Source: Fimenecus sp963624605 (GTDB lineage Bacteria; Bacillota; Clostridia; Oscillospirales; Acutalibacteraceae). From it: 54,372 nucleotides of DNA. The position numbers and the translations under genes are program-made. The stretch covers positions 1 to 54,372 of the forward strand of contig CAVFQD010000007.1 of assembly GCA_963624605.1 (NCBI GenBank), read 5' to 3'. Below the pieces are notes generated by a model that saw only the letters and a list, made by a program, of their open reading frames with translations, was not told the DNA's origin and did no database searches. Shown one piece after another: positions 6,439 through 14,623 of the stretch (position 1 is its first letter; the number at the start of each line of letters is the position of its first letter).

Positions 6439-7972
6439 AATACTTTCTTCAAAGCAGATAAAAGAGGTGGAAAATGCGGCGAACGAGGGCGGCATTACCT
6501 ATCTTCGTTTAATGGAAAACGCAGGCTCTGCGTGTGCAAAGACCATCCGCAACAAATTCGACGACACGGGGCTTCGCAGAGTGCTGATAGTCTGCGGCAA
6601 GGGCAAAAACGGCGGCGACGGCTATGTTATCGCCCGCAAGCTCACCGAAAACGGCTACAAGGTAACGGTGCTTCTCACTATGGGCGAGCCTGTTGCGGAC
6701 ACCGCACGGGAGATGTTTGAGCGCATAAAGACGGGCGGCGTGCAAATCGAAAGCTACGACGAAAACGATGAAAAATACGACCGTATGATACAAAACAGCG
6801 ACATTATCGTTGACTGCGTTTTCGGCACGGGCTTTTCGGGTGTTCCCGACGACAGACTGCAAACCCTTTTCAAAAAGATGTCGGACAGCGAGGGCTTTGT
6901 CGTAAGCATTGACCTGCCGAGCGGTATGTGCGCCGACCTTTGCGAGCTTTCCGCACCGTGCGTCAAAGCAGATATGACAATATCCGTAATTGCGCTCAAA
7001 TATTCGCTTGTCTACTATCCGTCTGCGGAATTTGCGGGAGAGATACAGGTCGTTTCCATAGGTATTCCCGAGGAAATCTTGCGCTCGTTTTCCGGCTGCT
7101 ATACGCTCGGCATAAACGATATAAAATCAAAAATTCCGAAACGAAGCGAGCTTTCCAACAAGGGCGATTTCGGCAAGGCGCTTATCATTGCCGGAAGCTA
7201 TGAAATGCCCGGTGCGGCTCTTCTCTCCTCTTGGGCGGCGTCCGAGAGCGGAACGGGAATCGTAAAATTGGCCTTCCCCGACAAGGCGTATCCCGTTATG
7301 ATGAATGTCTGCCCCGAAAAGGTGTTAATTCCCTTGCCCTCAAACCGTTTCGGCAGGATTTCCGCACTTGCCGAAGAACGCCTTAAAACGGAGCTTGAAG
7401 GCTGTACGGCGGTGCTTGTGGGCTGCGGTCTCGGAAACGATTACGACACAAAGCAGGTTGTAAAGACCGTGCTTGAAAATTCGCAGGTGCCCGTTGTCCT
7501 TGACGCCGACGGCATAAACACAATGTGCGAGTGCATAGATATTATTAAAAACGCAAAGGCGAAGGTTGTAATAACTCCGCACCCGGGCGAGGCGGCAAGA
7601 CTGCTCGGCTGTACCGCCGGTGAGGTTCAGGCGGACAGAATTGCGGCGTGCAAAAGGCTCACGGAAATTACGGGTGCAACGGTTGTGTTAAAGGGCTCAC
7701 GGACGGTCGTGTCAAGCAACGGCGAGGATTTTTACATTAACAGAACGGGTAATTCGGGGCTTGCGACGGCAGGCAGCGGCGATGTGCTTGCAGGCATAAT
7801 CGTTTCGCTTATCTGCCAGAAGATAAGACCCGAGCCCGCGGCGGTGCTCGGCACTTTTATCCACGGTCATGCGGGCGACGCAGCAACCGAAAAATACTCA
7901 AAAATGGGTATGACCGCTCAGAAAATTATTGCAGAGCTTCCGAAAACGCTTTCCGCCTTTGAAAAAGGGTGA
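6431..7972 (+). CDS. nnr: Bifunctional NAD(P)H-hydrate epimerase / ADP-dependent dehydratase
   Basis: Repairs damaged NAD(P)H. The N-terminal YjeF_N half (residues 1 to about 210) epimerises R- and S-hydrates. The C-terminal ribokinase-like half (about 225-510) dehydrates S-NAD(P)HX using ADP. Visible motifs are GKGKNGGDGYVIARKL and VDCVFGTGFSG in the first half, and GDFGKALIIAGS, ITPHPGEAARLLG and GNSGLATAGSGDVLAGII in the second, the last holding the catalytic Asp. The 513 residues match the fused form. The start is ATG 6431, preceded by GGAGGAACG and overlapping acpS by 8 bp. The lipoprotein gene begins 10 bp after its stop. Confidence 0.95.
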   Translation: MIKILSSKQIKEVENAANEGGITYLRLMENAGSACAKTIRNKFDDTGLRRVLIVCGKGKNGGDGYVIARKLTENGYKVTVLLTMGEPVADTAREMFERIKTGGVQIESYDENDEKYDRMIQNSDIIVDCVFGTGFSGVPDDRLQTLFKKMSDSEGFVVSIDLPSGMCADLCELSAPCVKADMTISVIALKYSLVYYPSAEFAGEIQVVSIGIPEEILRSFSGCYTLGINDIKSKIPKRSELSNKGDFGKALIIAGSYEMPGAALLSSWAASESGTGIVKLAFPDKAYPVMMNVCPEKVLIPLPSNRFGRISALAEERLKTELEGCTAVLVGCGLGNDYDTKQVVKTVLENSQVPVVLDADGINTMCECIDIIKNAKAKVVITPHPGEAARLLGCTAGEVQADRIAACKRLTEITGATVVLKGSRTVVSSNGEDFYINRTGNSGLATAGSGDVLAGIIVSLICQKIRPEPAAVLGTFIHGHAGDAATEKYSKMGMTAQKIIAELPKTLSAFEKG

Positions 7973-7981
7973 TATGCTTTT

Positions 7982-8476
7982 ATGAAAAAATTCCTGTGTG
8001 CGGTGACGGTATTCGTTTTACTGCTTACGGGATGTTCAAAGACTGCGGGCGGCAATGAACTGCGTCTGCCCGACGAAATCTCCGCCGAGGTGAGCATAAC
8101 GCACAAGTCCTCGCAGTATTCCGCAACGCTCACGCAGAGGCAGGGATATATAAATCTCAGCTATTCGGCGCCGAAATATCTCAACGGGCTGTCCCTTACC
8201 AAGGATGAAAACGGCAGTACCGCCGAGCTTTCGGGGCTTCGGGTGTCGTCGGCGGCAAACTATTTTTCGGATAATTCCGCAATATGTGTGCTTCAAAAAA
8301 TTCTTACCGCCGCTAAAAAAAGCTCTGCGGAGCTTTCAAGCGAACGCTCGGGAGAGGCAATGATTTTTTCGGGCGAAACGGACGGTATGAAGTTTCAAAT
8401 CAAAACCGATTCGCAGGCGCAGAGCATTTACGAAATATCGGTACCCGACAAGGGATTTACCTTTACATTCAATTAA
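7982..8476 (+). CDS. Putative lipoprotein
   Basis: A 164-residue exported protein I do not recognise. The N-terminus MKKFLCAVTVFVLLLTGCSK is a lipoprotein signal with lipobox LTGC, so it is probably anchored on the outer face of the membrane. The mature part is rich in Ser and predicted strands, with no recognisable motif. It lies 10 bp after nnr and before a terminator, as last gene of acpS-nnr-lipoprotein. GGGTGAT lies upstream of the ATG within the end of nnr. Confidence 0.8.
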   Translation: MKKFLCAVTVFVLLLTGCSKTAGGNELRLPDEISAEVSITHKSSQYSATLTQRQGYINLSYSAPKYLNGLSLTKDENGSTAELSGLRVSSAANYFSDNSAICVLQKILTAAKKSSAELSSERSGEAMIFSGETDGMKFQIKTDSQAQSIYEISVPDKGFTFTFN

Positions 8477-8478
8477 AA

Positions 8479-8520
8479 AAGACGGCTTACTTCCGAGTGA
8501 AATAAGCCGTCTTGATTTTT
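8479..8520 (+). terminator. Terminator after acpS-nnr-lipoprotein
   Basis: An 11-bp perfect stem AAGACGGCTTA (8479-8489) with 8503-8513 is followed by GATTTTTTTATG. On the other strand it faces the end of the gtrA-like gene (A-run before the stem), so it may be bidirectional. Confidence 0.88.
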
Positions 8521-8526
8521 TTATGT

Positions 8527-9045
8527 TTATTTTGCCTGTTCCTTTTCTTTTTCCTGTTCGGGTTCGTCCGTATGCTTCATAATTACGAATTTGTTCATCG
8601 GGAAGATGATAGCGACCGCAACAAGCATCGAAACGAGCTTCGGCACCCAGTCGATAAGCAATTTAATATCCGTGATGTTCCTCATAACGGGCTGCAATGC
8701 GCCTGCAATCCAGGTCTTTAAGCAAATTACCACAATGACCATTGAAAAGTACATCAAGGCACTTTTGACAACGCTGTTGTTGGCGTCAAAGGTCGCCTTG
8801 CGGTTGATTGTGAACGATACGATTTCCGCAAGAATTGCCGAGACGAAAAATGCGACAAACATTCCCGTCGTGTCATAGTGGAAAACGAAAAAATCGAATT
8901 GCTCGGGAAGCTTTGCCGGCAAAAGATAGCTCATTATCAAAAATGAGATTGTTTCGGTAAGCCCCGCAAGCATCGAGATGAGCGAAAACTTGATAAATTG
9001 AATTACCGTTTGGTGTTTTTCCTTGAATTGCTTGAAATCAGCCAT
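8527..9045 (-). CDS. GtrA-like four-helix membrane protein
   Basis: 172 residues of the GtrA/DPMS flippase-like family, thought to help move lipid-linked sugars across the membrane. Four hydrophobic helices lie at about 16-42, 62-85, 95-118 and 135-158. The motif FTINRKATFDA between helices 2 and 3 is typical (F.lNr.wvF). The tail is charged (EPEQEKEKEQAK). ATG 9045 is preferred over ATG 9051 because GGGGG lies only one base before the latter. A glycosyltransferase usually sits beside GtrA; here none does. Confidence 0.85.
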   Translation of the reverse strand: MADFKQFKEKHQTVIQFIKFSLISMLAGLTETISFLIMSYLLPAKLPEQFDFFVFHYDTTGMFVAFFVSAILAEIVSFTINRKATFDANNSVVKSALMYFSMVIVVICLKTWIAGALQPVMRNITDIKLLIDWVPKLVSMLVAVAIIFPMNKFVIMKHTDEPEQEKEKEQAK

Positions 9046-9097
9046 AATCATACCCCCAAAATGTTCTGCTTATAAACTAACATTTTATCGTGGTGTT

Positions 9098-9103
9098 TGT
9101 CAA
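9098..9103 (-). promoter_or_regulatory. Possible -35 element of the gtrA-like gene
   Basis: TTGACA on the minus strand at 9098-9103 lies about 53 bp upstream of the gtrA-like start. The -10 candidates at 17-18 bp spacing (TTAGTT/TAGTTT) are poor, so this is tentative. Confidence 0.3.
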
Positions 9104-9153
9104 TAATTTTTCACTCCGAGTACCGTTATTCGGACTTTGCCGTTATATGGGTA

Positions 9154-9201
9154 TTGACATTCAGGGGGAAAGGGGGTATTATAGTCACGAACATTTGTTC
9201 G
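9154..9201 (+). promoter_or_regulatory. Near-consensus promoter with LexA (SOS) box
   Basis: TTGACA (9154-9159) and TATTAT (9177-9182) are 17 bp apart, so RNA should start near 9189. CGAACATTTGTTCG at 9188-9201 matches the Gram-positive LexA/DinR box CGAACNNNNGTTCG exactly and covers the start site, an ideal position for repression. The genes just downstream should be induced by DNA damage. The spacer is strikingly G-rich. Confidence 0.85.
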
Positions 9202-9217
9202 GAAAGGAGAGTGGAAT

Positions 9218-9241
9218 ATGTGTTTTCAAATAAATATTTAA
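9218..9241 (+). CDS. Seven-codon leader ORF (MCFQINI) in the SOS transcript
   Basis: AAAGGAGAG (9204-9212) is followed 5 bases later by ATG 9218 and six more sense codons to TAA 9239-9241. The strong site suggests that ribosomes load here, yet the product is only seven residues. It may be a regulatory leader or a remnant of a longer first gene. It lies 17 bp after the LexA box and 38 bp before the next start. Confidence 0.4.
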   Translation: MCFQINI

Positions 9242-9279
9242 GGTGTTTCGGCGTGATTATTATGTAAAGGAGCAGTCAA

Positions 9280-9438
9280 ATGGTAAAAAATATTTTGGTT
9301 TCGACAGAGGATGTTGCCGAAACAGCGGAATTTGTCATTGTAAAATTTACGGAGGTCATAGACGGAACGCTTACCGTAAGTCTTGAAAAGGGCATAAAAG
9401 ATGACGACGGGGATATAATTCGCTTTGAAAAGTTGTGA
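9280..9438 (+). CDS. SOS-box-controlled 52-residue protein of unknown function
   Basis: ATG 9280 follows AAAGGAGCAG at 9267-9276 and reads 52 codons to TGA 9436-9438. The product begins MVKNILVSTEDVAETAEFVI and ends GDIIRFEKL. It is small, acidic (DDDGD near the C-terminus), soluble, and lacks a signal or membrane helix, unlike the SOS division inhibitor YneA, which has a membrane anchor and LysM domain. No cysteines. I recognise no family. It stands alone: the LexA-box promoter is upstream and a separate promoter for the symporter begins 37 bp downstream. DNA-damage regulation is inferred from the box. Confidence 0.65.
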   Translation: MVKNILVSTEDVAETAEFVIVKFTEVIDGTLTVSLEKGIKDDDGDIIRFEKL

Positions 9439-9475
9439 GCCCTGACCGTTTTATAATACAACCTTAATTTTATTG

Positions 9476-9504
9476 TTGAACATCTTTGTAATATGTGGTA
9501 CAAT
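9476..9504 (+). promoter_or_regulatory. Promoter of the sodium symporter gene
   Basis: TTGAAC (9476-9481) and TACAAT (9499-9504) with a 17-bp spacer lie 28 bp before the ATG at 9533. Confidence 0.7.
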
Positions 9505-9532
9505 ATATTGCTATGTTTAACGGAGGTGTGTG

Positions 9533-11005
9533 ATGGAAAGGGAAAAATTCAGTTCCAGACTCGGCTTTATTCTTGTCTCGGCGGGATGTGCCGTCGGAAT
9601 AGGTAATGTGTGGAAGTTTCCGTACATATGCGGTATGTACGGCGGAGCGGCTTTCATAGTGATGTATTTGATGTTTTTGGTAATACTGGGCTTTCCGATA
9701 CTCGTTGCCGAATTTTCAATAGGCAGGGCAAGTAAGCTCGGTATGGGCATGGCGTTTGAGAAGCTTGAGCCCGCAGGCACAAAATGGCACAGGCTTAAAT
9801 GGATAAGCATTATAGGCTGCTTCCTTTTAATGTCGTTTTATACAATGGTTGCAGGATGGATGCTCTATTATACCTACCTTGAGCTGACGGGCAGTCTCTC
9901 GGGGTTATCGGTTGACGGCGTTGCGGACGCATTCTCGAATATGCTCGGTCAGCCGTTGACGATGGGCGTTTGGGCGTTTATTGCGATTGTCATATCGTTC
10001 GGAATATGTGCTCTCGGTGTTAAAAACGGCGTTGAAAAGGTTACAAAGGTAATGATGGTTCTGCTCATAGTGCTTATGGTTGCGCTTGCGATTAACTCCG
10101 CAACGCTTCCCAATGCAAAGGAGGGCTTCAGATTTTATCTTGTACCCGACTTTGCTTCTGTCAAAGCTAAGGGCTTCGGCACGGCTGTATTTGCGGCAAT
10201 GAGCCACTCGTTCTTTACATTGAGCCTCGGTATCGGCGCAATGGAAATTTTCGGAAGCTATCTTGATAAGAAAAAAAGGCTTGCCGGCGAGGCTGTGAAT
10301 GTTATGATTCTTGATACGCTTGTCGCATTGACTGCGGGCTTTATCATCATTCCGGCATGTTTTGCATTCGGCGTTGAGCCCGGCTCGGGTCCGTCGCTTT
10401 TGTTCATTACGCTTCCCAATTTGTTCAATCAGATGCCTGCCGGCAGATTGTGGGGAACGCTCTTCTTCATATTTATGTCGTTTGCGGCTCTCTCGACAGT
10501 CATTGCCGTGTTTGAAAACCTGATTGCGGCGTTTATGGATATGAAGGATTGGTCGCGTAAAAAGTCGGTTGCGGTAAACTTTGTTATCGTAACGCTTATC
10601 TCAATCCCTGCGATTTTAGGCTTCAATGTTCTCTCAAAATTTCAGCCCTTGGGCGAGGGAACGGGCATTATGGATTTGGAGGACTTCATTGTTTCCTACA
10701 ACCTTTTGCCGCTCGGAAGCCTGCTGTTCGTAATGTTCTGCGTAAGGCGTAACGGCTGGGGCTTTGAAAACTTCCTCAAGGAAGCCAACGAGGGCGAGGG
10801 AATGAAATTCCCGAAATGGGCAAGAGCGTATATGCAGTATGCGTTGCCGCTTGTCGTAATTATCGTTTACCTCAAGGGCTATTACGATACCTTTGTTTCT
10901 CAGGGAACCGCGGTGCTTGTCGGTTGGATGGCGTTTGCGCTGTTGCTTTTGGGCGTGATTTTCGGCGTGTCGCTTTTGACAGGTAGAAAAAAGAAAGCAA
11001 AGTAA
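9533..11005 (+). CDS. Neurotransmitter:sodium symporter (NSS/SNF) family transporter
   Basis: A 490-residue Na+-coupled importer, probably of amino acids or related amines, in the cytoplasmic membrane. Helix 1 carries LVSAGCAVGIGNVWKFPYIC, the unwound substrate/Na+ site of LeuT-like proteins (family GLGNVWRFPY). Then come GGAAFIVMYLMF and about 11 hydrophobic helices. The helix 6 region shows AMSHSFFTLSLGIGAMEIFG, matching the bacterial NSS pattern. The start is ATG 9533 with GGAGGTG upstream; the GTG one codon earlier is unlikely. It has its own promoter and terminator. The substrate cannot be told from sequence. Confidence 0.92.
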   Translation: MEREKFSSRLGFILVSAGCAVGIGNVWKFPYICGMYGGAAFIVMYLMFLVILGFPILVAEFSIGRASKLGMGMAFEKLEPAGTKWHRLKWISIIGCFLLMSFYTMVAGWMLYYTYLELTGSLSGLSVDGVADAFSNMLGQPLTMGVWAFIAIVISFGICALGVKNGVEKVTKVMMVLLIVLMVALAINSATLPNAKEGFRFYLVPDFASVKAKGFGTAVFAAMSHSFFTLSLGIGAMEIFGSYLDKKKRLAGEAVNVMILDTLVALTAGFIIIPACFAFGVEPGSGPSLLFITLPNLFNQMPAGRLWGTLFFIFMSFAALSTVIAVFENLIAAFMDMKDWSRKKSVAVNFVIVTLISIPAILGFNVLSKFQPLGEGTGIMDLEDFIVSYNLLPLGSLLFVMFCVRRNGWGFENFLKEANEGEGMKFPKWARAYMQYALPLVVIIVYLKGYYDTFVSQGTAVLVGWMAFALLLLGVIFGVSLLTGRKKKAK

Positions 11006-11028
11006 TTTATTTGATTGAATAAATTATC

Positions 11029-11067
11029 AAAGCCATAGGTGTTCGTGGGAATACCTATGGCTTTTTT
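11029..11067 (+). terminator. Terminator after the symporter gene
   Basis: A 12-bp perfect stem AAAGCCATAGGT (11029-11040) with ACCTATGGCTTT (11053-11064) runs into a T-run. Confidence 0.9.
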
Positions 11068-11104
11068 ACGGATTTACGGACAGGTGCGAGCCCTTGCGGG
11101 CAAA

Positions 11105-11158
11105 GTAATAGTGAAGAGTGAAAAGTGAATAGTGAAGAGGTGTGGGTGCTTCGCACGG
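11105..11158 (+). repeat. Repeat R1 copy 1
   Basis: A stretch built of GTGAA/AGTGAA units followed by GAGGTGTGGGTGCTTCGCAC. A close inverted copy is at 11685-11731 and a direct copy at 43406-43452. Confidence 0.75.
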
Positions 11159-11255
11159 ATTATAAATTATATCCCACAGCGTAGGGCGGGGGCTTGCTCC
11201 CGCCGTTGGTTTGTTGTTTTTTTATTGTAATTTACGGTTGATATGAAATTATAAT

Positions 11256-11341
11256 CAACGCACAACCCGTAGGGGCGACCTGCGGTCGCCCGCCAAATTC
11301 AGAGCAAATTAAAAGCGGGCGAACACAGTTCGTCCCTACGG
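11256..11341. repeat. Repeat R2 copy 1 (long hairpin element)
   Basis: CAACGCACAACCCGTAGGGG begins a long imperfect inverted repeat closing with CGTCCCTACG. The internal AAATTCAGA.CAAATTAAAAG loop is shared with copy 2 at 30491-30575. Confidence 0.8.
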
Positions 11342-11370
11342 TATAATATGTTTTTCAATTCGTGCGTTCA

Positions 11371-11502
11371 GCCTCCCTTGTGTAAATGGAGGTGCCGAAC
11401 GAATGTGAGGCGGAGGGATTGTAAGGTTGTTCTTATGTGATTTTGTAAAAATCCCTCAGTCATTTTTTCACAAAAATGACAGCTCCCTTTACAAGGGAGC
11501 CT
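11371..11502. repeat. Repeat R3 copy 1 (palindromic, full length)
   Basis: GCCTCCCTTGTGTAAA at the left end and TTTACAAGGGAGCC at the right end are near-perfect inverted termini about 130 bp apart. Inside are GGAGGGATTGTA and AATCCCTCAGTCA. The layout is that of a small non-autonomous palindromic element; the same ends recur near 30146. Confidence 0.75.
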
Positions 11503-11684
11503 ATGACGGACAGCCCTTGCTCCCGCCGCAAATCCGCAAAAGTCGGTAGCGACAGCGAGCTGTCGGGAGGGCGTTTACAACCGAGCAGGCGAGCCGAGCG
11601 TGATTTTTGCGGAAAAGGAGGAGTTGCAAAGTGAGCGAGAGACAGCTAAAGGCTGTTGCGAACGATACGGAGCAAACGACGACG

Positions 11685-11731
11685 CCGTGCGAAGCACCCG
11701 CACCTCTTCACTGTTCACTATTCACTCTTAC
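11685..11731 (-). repeat. Repeat R1 copy 2 (inverted)
   Basis: CCGTGCGAAGCACCCGCACC followed by TCTTCACTGTTCACTATTCA is the reverse complement of R1 copy 1 with only a few changes. Together the two copies bracket about 630 bp. Confidence 0.75.
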
Positions 11732-11764
11732 CTCGCCATACGGGTGCTTATCCGCCGTTACGCT

Positions 11765-12769
11765 TTATTTCTTTTCATCCAAAAGGATTTTGCCCTGCGG
11801 AGGGTTTTGTGCGATTGCGCCGACGATACTGTGCGGAACATACGGTTCTTCAAGGAATGATACATCTTCGTCCGTGAGCGTTATGCCGAGTGCGCCGACT
11901 GCGTCGTCAAGATACCTTTCCTTTGTCGCACCGATAATCGGCGAAGCAACGCCCTTTTTCCATTGCCACGCAACGGCAACCTGCGACATTGTACAGCCGA
12001 GCTTTTGTGCGAGGGCGGAAACTCTTTCAACGATTTTTATATCTGTAGCTTTGCTTTTGTCATATTTGCCTTTTGCAACACGGTCGGTCTGACCTCTTTT
12101 TGATTTTGACTCCCAGGTCGGGCGTGCAAGATGTCCCGCCGCAAGCGGACTGTAAGGCATAAGCGAAACGCCGAACTGCTTACAGATAGGGATAAGCTCC
12201 CTTTCGTCCTCACGGTAGAGCAGGTTGTAATGGTTTTCCATTGCGGAAAACGGGGTCAAGCCGTTATCCCTTGCGGCAAGCTGCATATTGAAAAACTGAT
12301 AGCCGTACATTGCCGAAGCACCGAGTGCCCTGACTTTTCCCGCCTTGACAAGGCTGTCAAGAGCCGCCATGGTCTCCTCTATGGGCGTGTCGTAGTCGAA
12401 ACGGTGGATTATATACAGGTCGAGATAATCCGTGCCGAGCCTTTTGAGCGTGCCGTCAATTTCCCGTGTAATCGCTTCTTTTGAGAGCCTGCCGTCGTTG
12501 AAATAAACCTTTGAGGCTATAACGACCCTGTCTCTCGCAACGCACTTTTTGAGCGCCCTGCCGAGGTATTCCTCGCTTGTGCCCGCCGAGTAGCAGTTTG
12601 CGGTGTCAAAAAAGTTTATGCCGAGGTCGAGCGCATGCTCTACCATGCTCTCGGTTTCCGTCCCGTCAAGAGTCCAGTCGTGCATTGTGCCCGCCTTGCC
12701 GAAGCTCATACAGCCTATACACAACGGCGAAATTTCAATATCCGTTTTTCCGAGTTTGACATACTTCAT
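11765..12769 (-). CDS. Aldo/keto reductase
   Basis: A 334-residue NADP(H)-dependent oxidoreductase with a TIM-barrel fold. The catalytic tetrad is visible: Asp and Tyr in NFFDTANCYSAGTSEE, Lys in VIASKVYF, His in LYIIHRFDYDTP. The C-terminal cofactor region (PIIGATKERYLDDAVGAL) is intact. It resembles the YajO/IolS-like branch. The start is ATG 12769 with only a weak site (GGAAGCGAG). It lies 104 bp after the Cys-rich gene and shares strand with GH51 and GH3, so it may be last in the glycosidase unit and reduce a released sugar; that role is inferred. Confidence 0.92.
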   Translation of the reverse strand: MKYVKLGKTDIEISPLCIGCMSFGKAGTMHDWTLDGTETESMVEHALDLGINFFDTANCYSAGTSEEYLGRALKKCVARDRVVIASKVYFNDGRLSKEAITREIDGTLKRLGTDYLDLYIIHRFDYDTPIEETMAALDSLVKAGKVRALGASAMYGYQFFNMQLAARDNGLTPFSAMENHYNLLYREDERELIPICKQFGVSLMPYSPLAAGHLARPTWESKSKRGQTDRVAKGKYDKSKATDIKIVERVSALAQKLGCTMSQVAVAWQWKKGVASPIIGATKERYLDDAVGALGITLTDEDVSFLEEPYVPHSIVGAIAQNPPQGKILLDEKK

Positions 12770-12873
12770 AAAATTTTCTCGCTTCCTTATTTGTCTTTGT
12801 TTTCGTGATTTTTGAACTTTGTCGGATGAATTTCAGGTACGGCAAAGGTTTCATATTATTTCCAGTAAACTTT

Positions 12874-13119
12874 TTAATCCCAAAGCTTTGCGGGACAGCG
12901 CTGCTTTTTGAACGCCGCCCGAAGCTCGACATAACAGCCGCATTTCATACAAACGCCCGAAATCAAATGCTCGCAGGTCTTGCAAATTTCAATGCGTGAA
13001 TCGTAGGTGCGTTCGTCCGCCCTGTCGCTTTCGGACAGCTTTTCTATGCGACCTTGTATATCCTTGTAAATGTCTGTCTCGGCGCTTTCCCGAAGCAGAC
13101 ATCTTTTGCATTTTTCCAT
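12874..13119 (-). CDS. Small Cys-rich (DUF6171-like) protein
   Basis: An 81-residue soluble protein with CKRC at the N-terminus and, in the second half, CKTCEHLISGVCMKCGCYVE then RCPAKLWD. Eight cysteines suggest one or two bound metals. The pattern matches the small clostridial DUF6171 family as I recall it; function unknown. ATG 13119 comes one base after the GH51 stop, with no separate ribosome site, so it should be translated by coupling to GH51. Confidence 0.8.
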   Translation of the reverse strand: MEKCKRCLLRESAETDIYKDIQGRIEKLSESDRADERTYDSRIEICKTCEHLISGVCMKCGCYVELRAAFKKQRCPAKLWD

Positions 13120-13120
13120 A

Positions 13121-14608
13121 TTATTTGATTACGAACTTAACAACACAGCAGGGCGGAATTTGAGCGATAAAGCCGTCCGAAGTCTTTTCAAAGCCGTCGA
13201 ATTCCCTGATTGCAACATTGTTTGCGTTGTCGAAGTCGTTCTTGTCGTGAATATCGCCCGTGAGGATTTCCGCTTTGATTTCGTTTACCTCGGTGTCGGC
13301 AACCTGACATTTAATTTCAACCGCCTCCGTCGCCGAGTTGTTGGTAACGGTTGAGTAAATAACGCCGTTTTCGTCAATCGAAGCCGACTCTGTAAGCTGA
13401 GGATATTTTTTGCCGTTGTTCATCTCCGACGACAGCTCCTTGGTCGTGAGGAACGAGCCTACAAGCGTGTTTTCCTGATGGTCCTTGTACATTTTGAAAA
13501 TATGATAAGTCGGAGTGAGAACCATCCTGTCGCCGTCGGTTAAAATCACCGCCTGCAACACATTTACGGTCTGTGCGATGTTAGCCATCATAATCCTGTC
13601 AGCGTGCTTGTTGAAGATGTTGAGCGTAAGACCTGCGACAACGGCGTCTCTCATGGTACTCTGCTGATAGAGGAAGCCCGGGTTTGTGAACGGCTCAACA
13701 TCGTACCAGGTGCCCCACTCGTCAATGACAAGCTTTACCTTATGGTCGGGCTTTACGCTGTCCATCATCTTGATATGATTATTGACAAGCAGCTCCATTT
13801 CATATGCTCTTGAAATTGTTGAGTCGTATTCCTTTATGTCGAAGTCTGTAGCCGAGCCCTTGTGCGCCCAAACGCCCGTGGGGACGGTGTAATAGTGGAG
13901 CGCAAGACCGTTTGCGTGGCGGTTTACCTTATCCATAACCTGCTTTGTCCAACGGTAGTCGTTGCCGTTTGGACCGCAGGCGATGCGGTTTATGTGATAA
14001 TTTGAGTCATAGTCCCTGACATAGGTGTTGTACCTTTTGAAAAGACAGCCGTAGTATTCGGGGTCCATATTCCCGCCGCAGCCCCAGCTCTCGTTGCCGA
14101 CGCCGAAATATTTGATTTTCCACGGCTCCTTATGCCCGTTCCTTTCACGAAGCTCCGCCATGGGCGACACGCCGTCAAAGGTCATATATTCCACCCATTC
14201 GTTCATTTCCTCAACCGAGCCCGAGCCGACATTTCCGTTTATGTAGGCGTCGCAGCCGAGCTGGCGGCAGAGTTCGAAAAATTCGTGCGTGCCGAATGAA
14301 TTGTCCTCGACAACGCCGCCCCAGTGGGTGTTTATCATTTTCTTTCTCTGCTCTTTCGGACCTATGCCGTCTTTCCAGTGATATTCGTCCGCAAAGCAGC
14401 CTCCGGGCCAGCGCAGAACGGGTATTCCCATCTCTTTGAGAGCGTTTACCGCATCGGTGCGCATACCGTTTACATTCGGGATTTCGGAATTTTCGCCGAC
14501 ATATATGCCGTTATAGATACATCTGCCGAGATGCTCGCTGAAATGCCCGTAAATGTCCTTGCTGATTTTTGCGATTTTTTGGTTAGGATTGATAAGATAT
14601 TTTTCCAT
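13121..14608 (-). CDS. Alpha-L-arabinofuranosidase, GH51
   Basis: A 495-residue enzyme releasing terminal arabinofuranose from arabinoxylan, arabinan or arabinoxylo-oligosaccharides. The acid/base is Glu173 in FGVGNESWGCGG and the nucleophile Glu297 in LVIDEWGTWYD. GIPVLRWPGGCFADEYHWKD and DGVSPMAELR are typical. The C-terminal part is a beta-sandwich ending in PPCCVVKFVIK. There is no signal peptide, so it acts inside the cell on imported oligosaccharides. GGAG lies 7 bases before ATG 14608. It sits 15 bp downstream of the GH3 stop. Confidence 0.96.
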   Translation of the reverse strand: MEKYLINPNQKIAKISKDIYGHFSEHLGRCIYNGIYVGENSEIPNVNGMRTDAVNALKEMGIPVLRWPGGCFADEYHWKDGIGPKEQRKKMINTHWGGVVEDNSFGTHEFFELCRQLGCDAYINGNVGSGSVEEMNEWVEYMTFDGVSPMAELRERNGHKEPWKIKYFGVGNESWGCGGNMDPEYYGCLFKRYNTYVRDYDSNYHINRIACGPNGNDYRWTKQVMDKVNRHANGLALHYYTVPTGVWAHKGSATDFDIKEYDSTISRAYEMELLVNNHIKMMDSVKPDHKVKLVIDEWGTWYDVEPFTNPGFLYQQSTMRDAVVAGLTLNIFNKHADRIMMANIAQTVNVLQAVILTDGDRMVLTPTYHIFKMYKDHQENTLVGSFLTTKELSSEMNNGKKYPQLTESASIDENGVIYSTVTNNSATEAVEIKCQVADTEVNEIKAEILTGDIHDKNDFDNANNVAIREFDGFEKTSDGFIAQIPPCCVVKFVIK

Positions 14609-14623
14609 TGGGGAGCTCCGTAA

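Larger units (their letters stand above)
11068..11764. other. Intergenic repeat island (no convincing gene)
   Basis: About 700 bp between the symporter terminator and the aldo/keto reductase gene holds nested palindromic repeats, listed separately. They include a 47-50 bp element in opposite orientations near both ends (11105-11158, 11685-11731). The DNA between also has GGGCGGGGGCTTGCTCCCGCC-type hairpins. ORFs here are short and repeat-derived. Related sequence recurs at 30.1-30.6 kb and 43.4-43.6 kb. Confidence 0.7.

Noticed and set aside
11607..12092. Plus-strand ORF with GGAGG and GTG (MSERQLKAVANDTEQ...) in the repeat island
   Set aside because: Its first part is repeat DNA including R1 copy 2, and the rest runs antisense through the aldo/keto reductase gene. 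Composition is not protein-like. It most likely reflects a repeat that happens to carry a start site.
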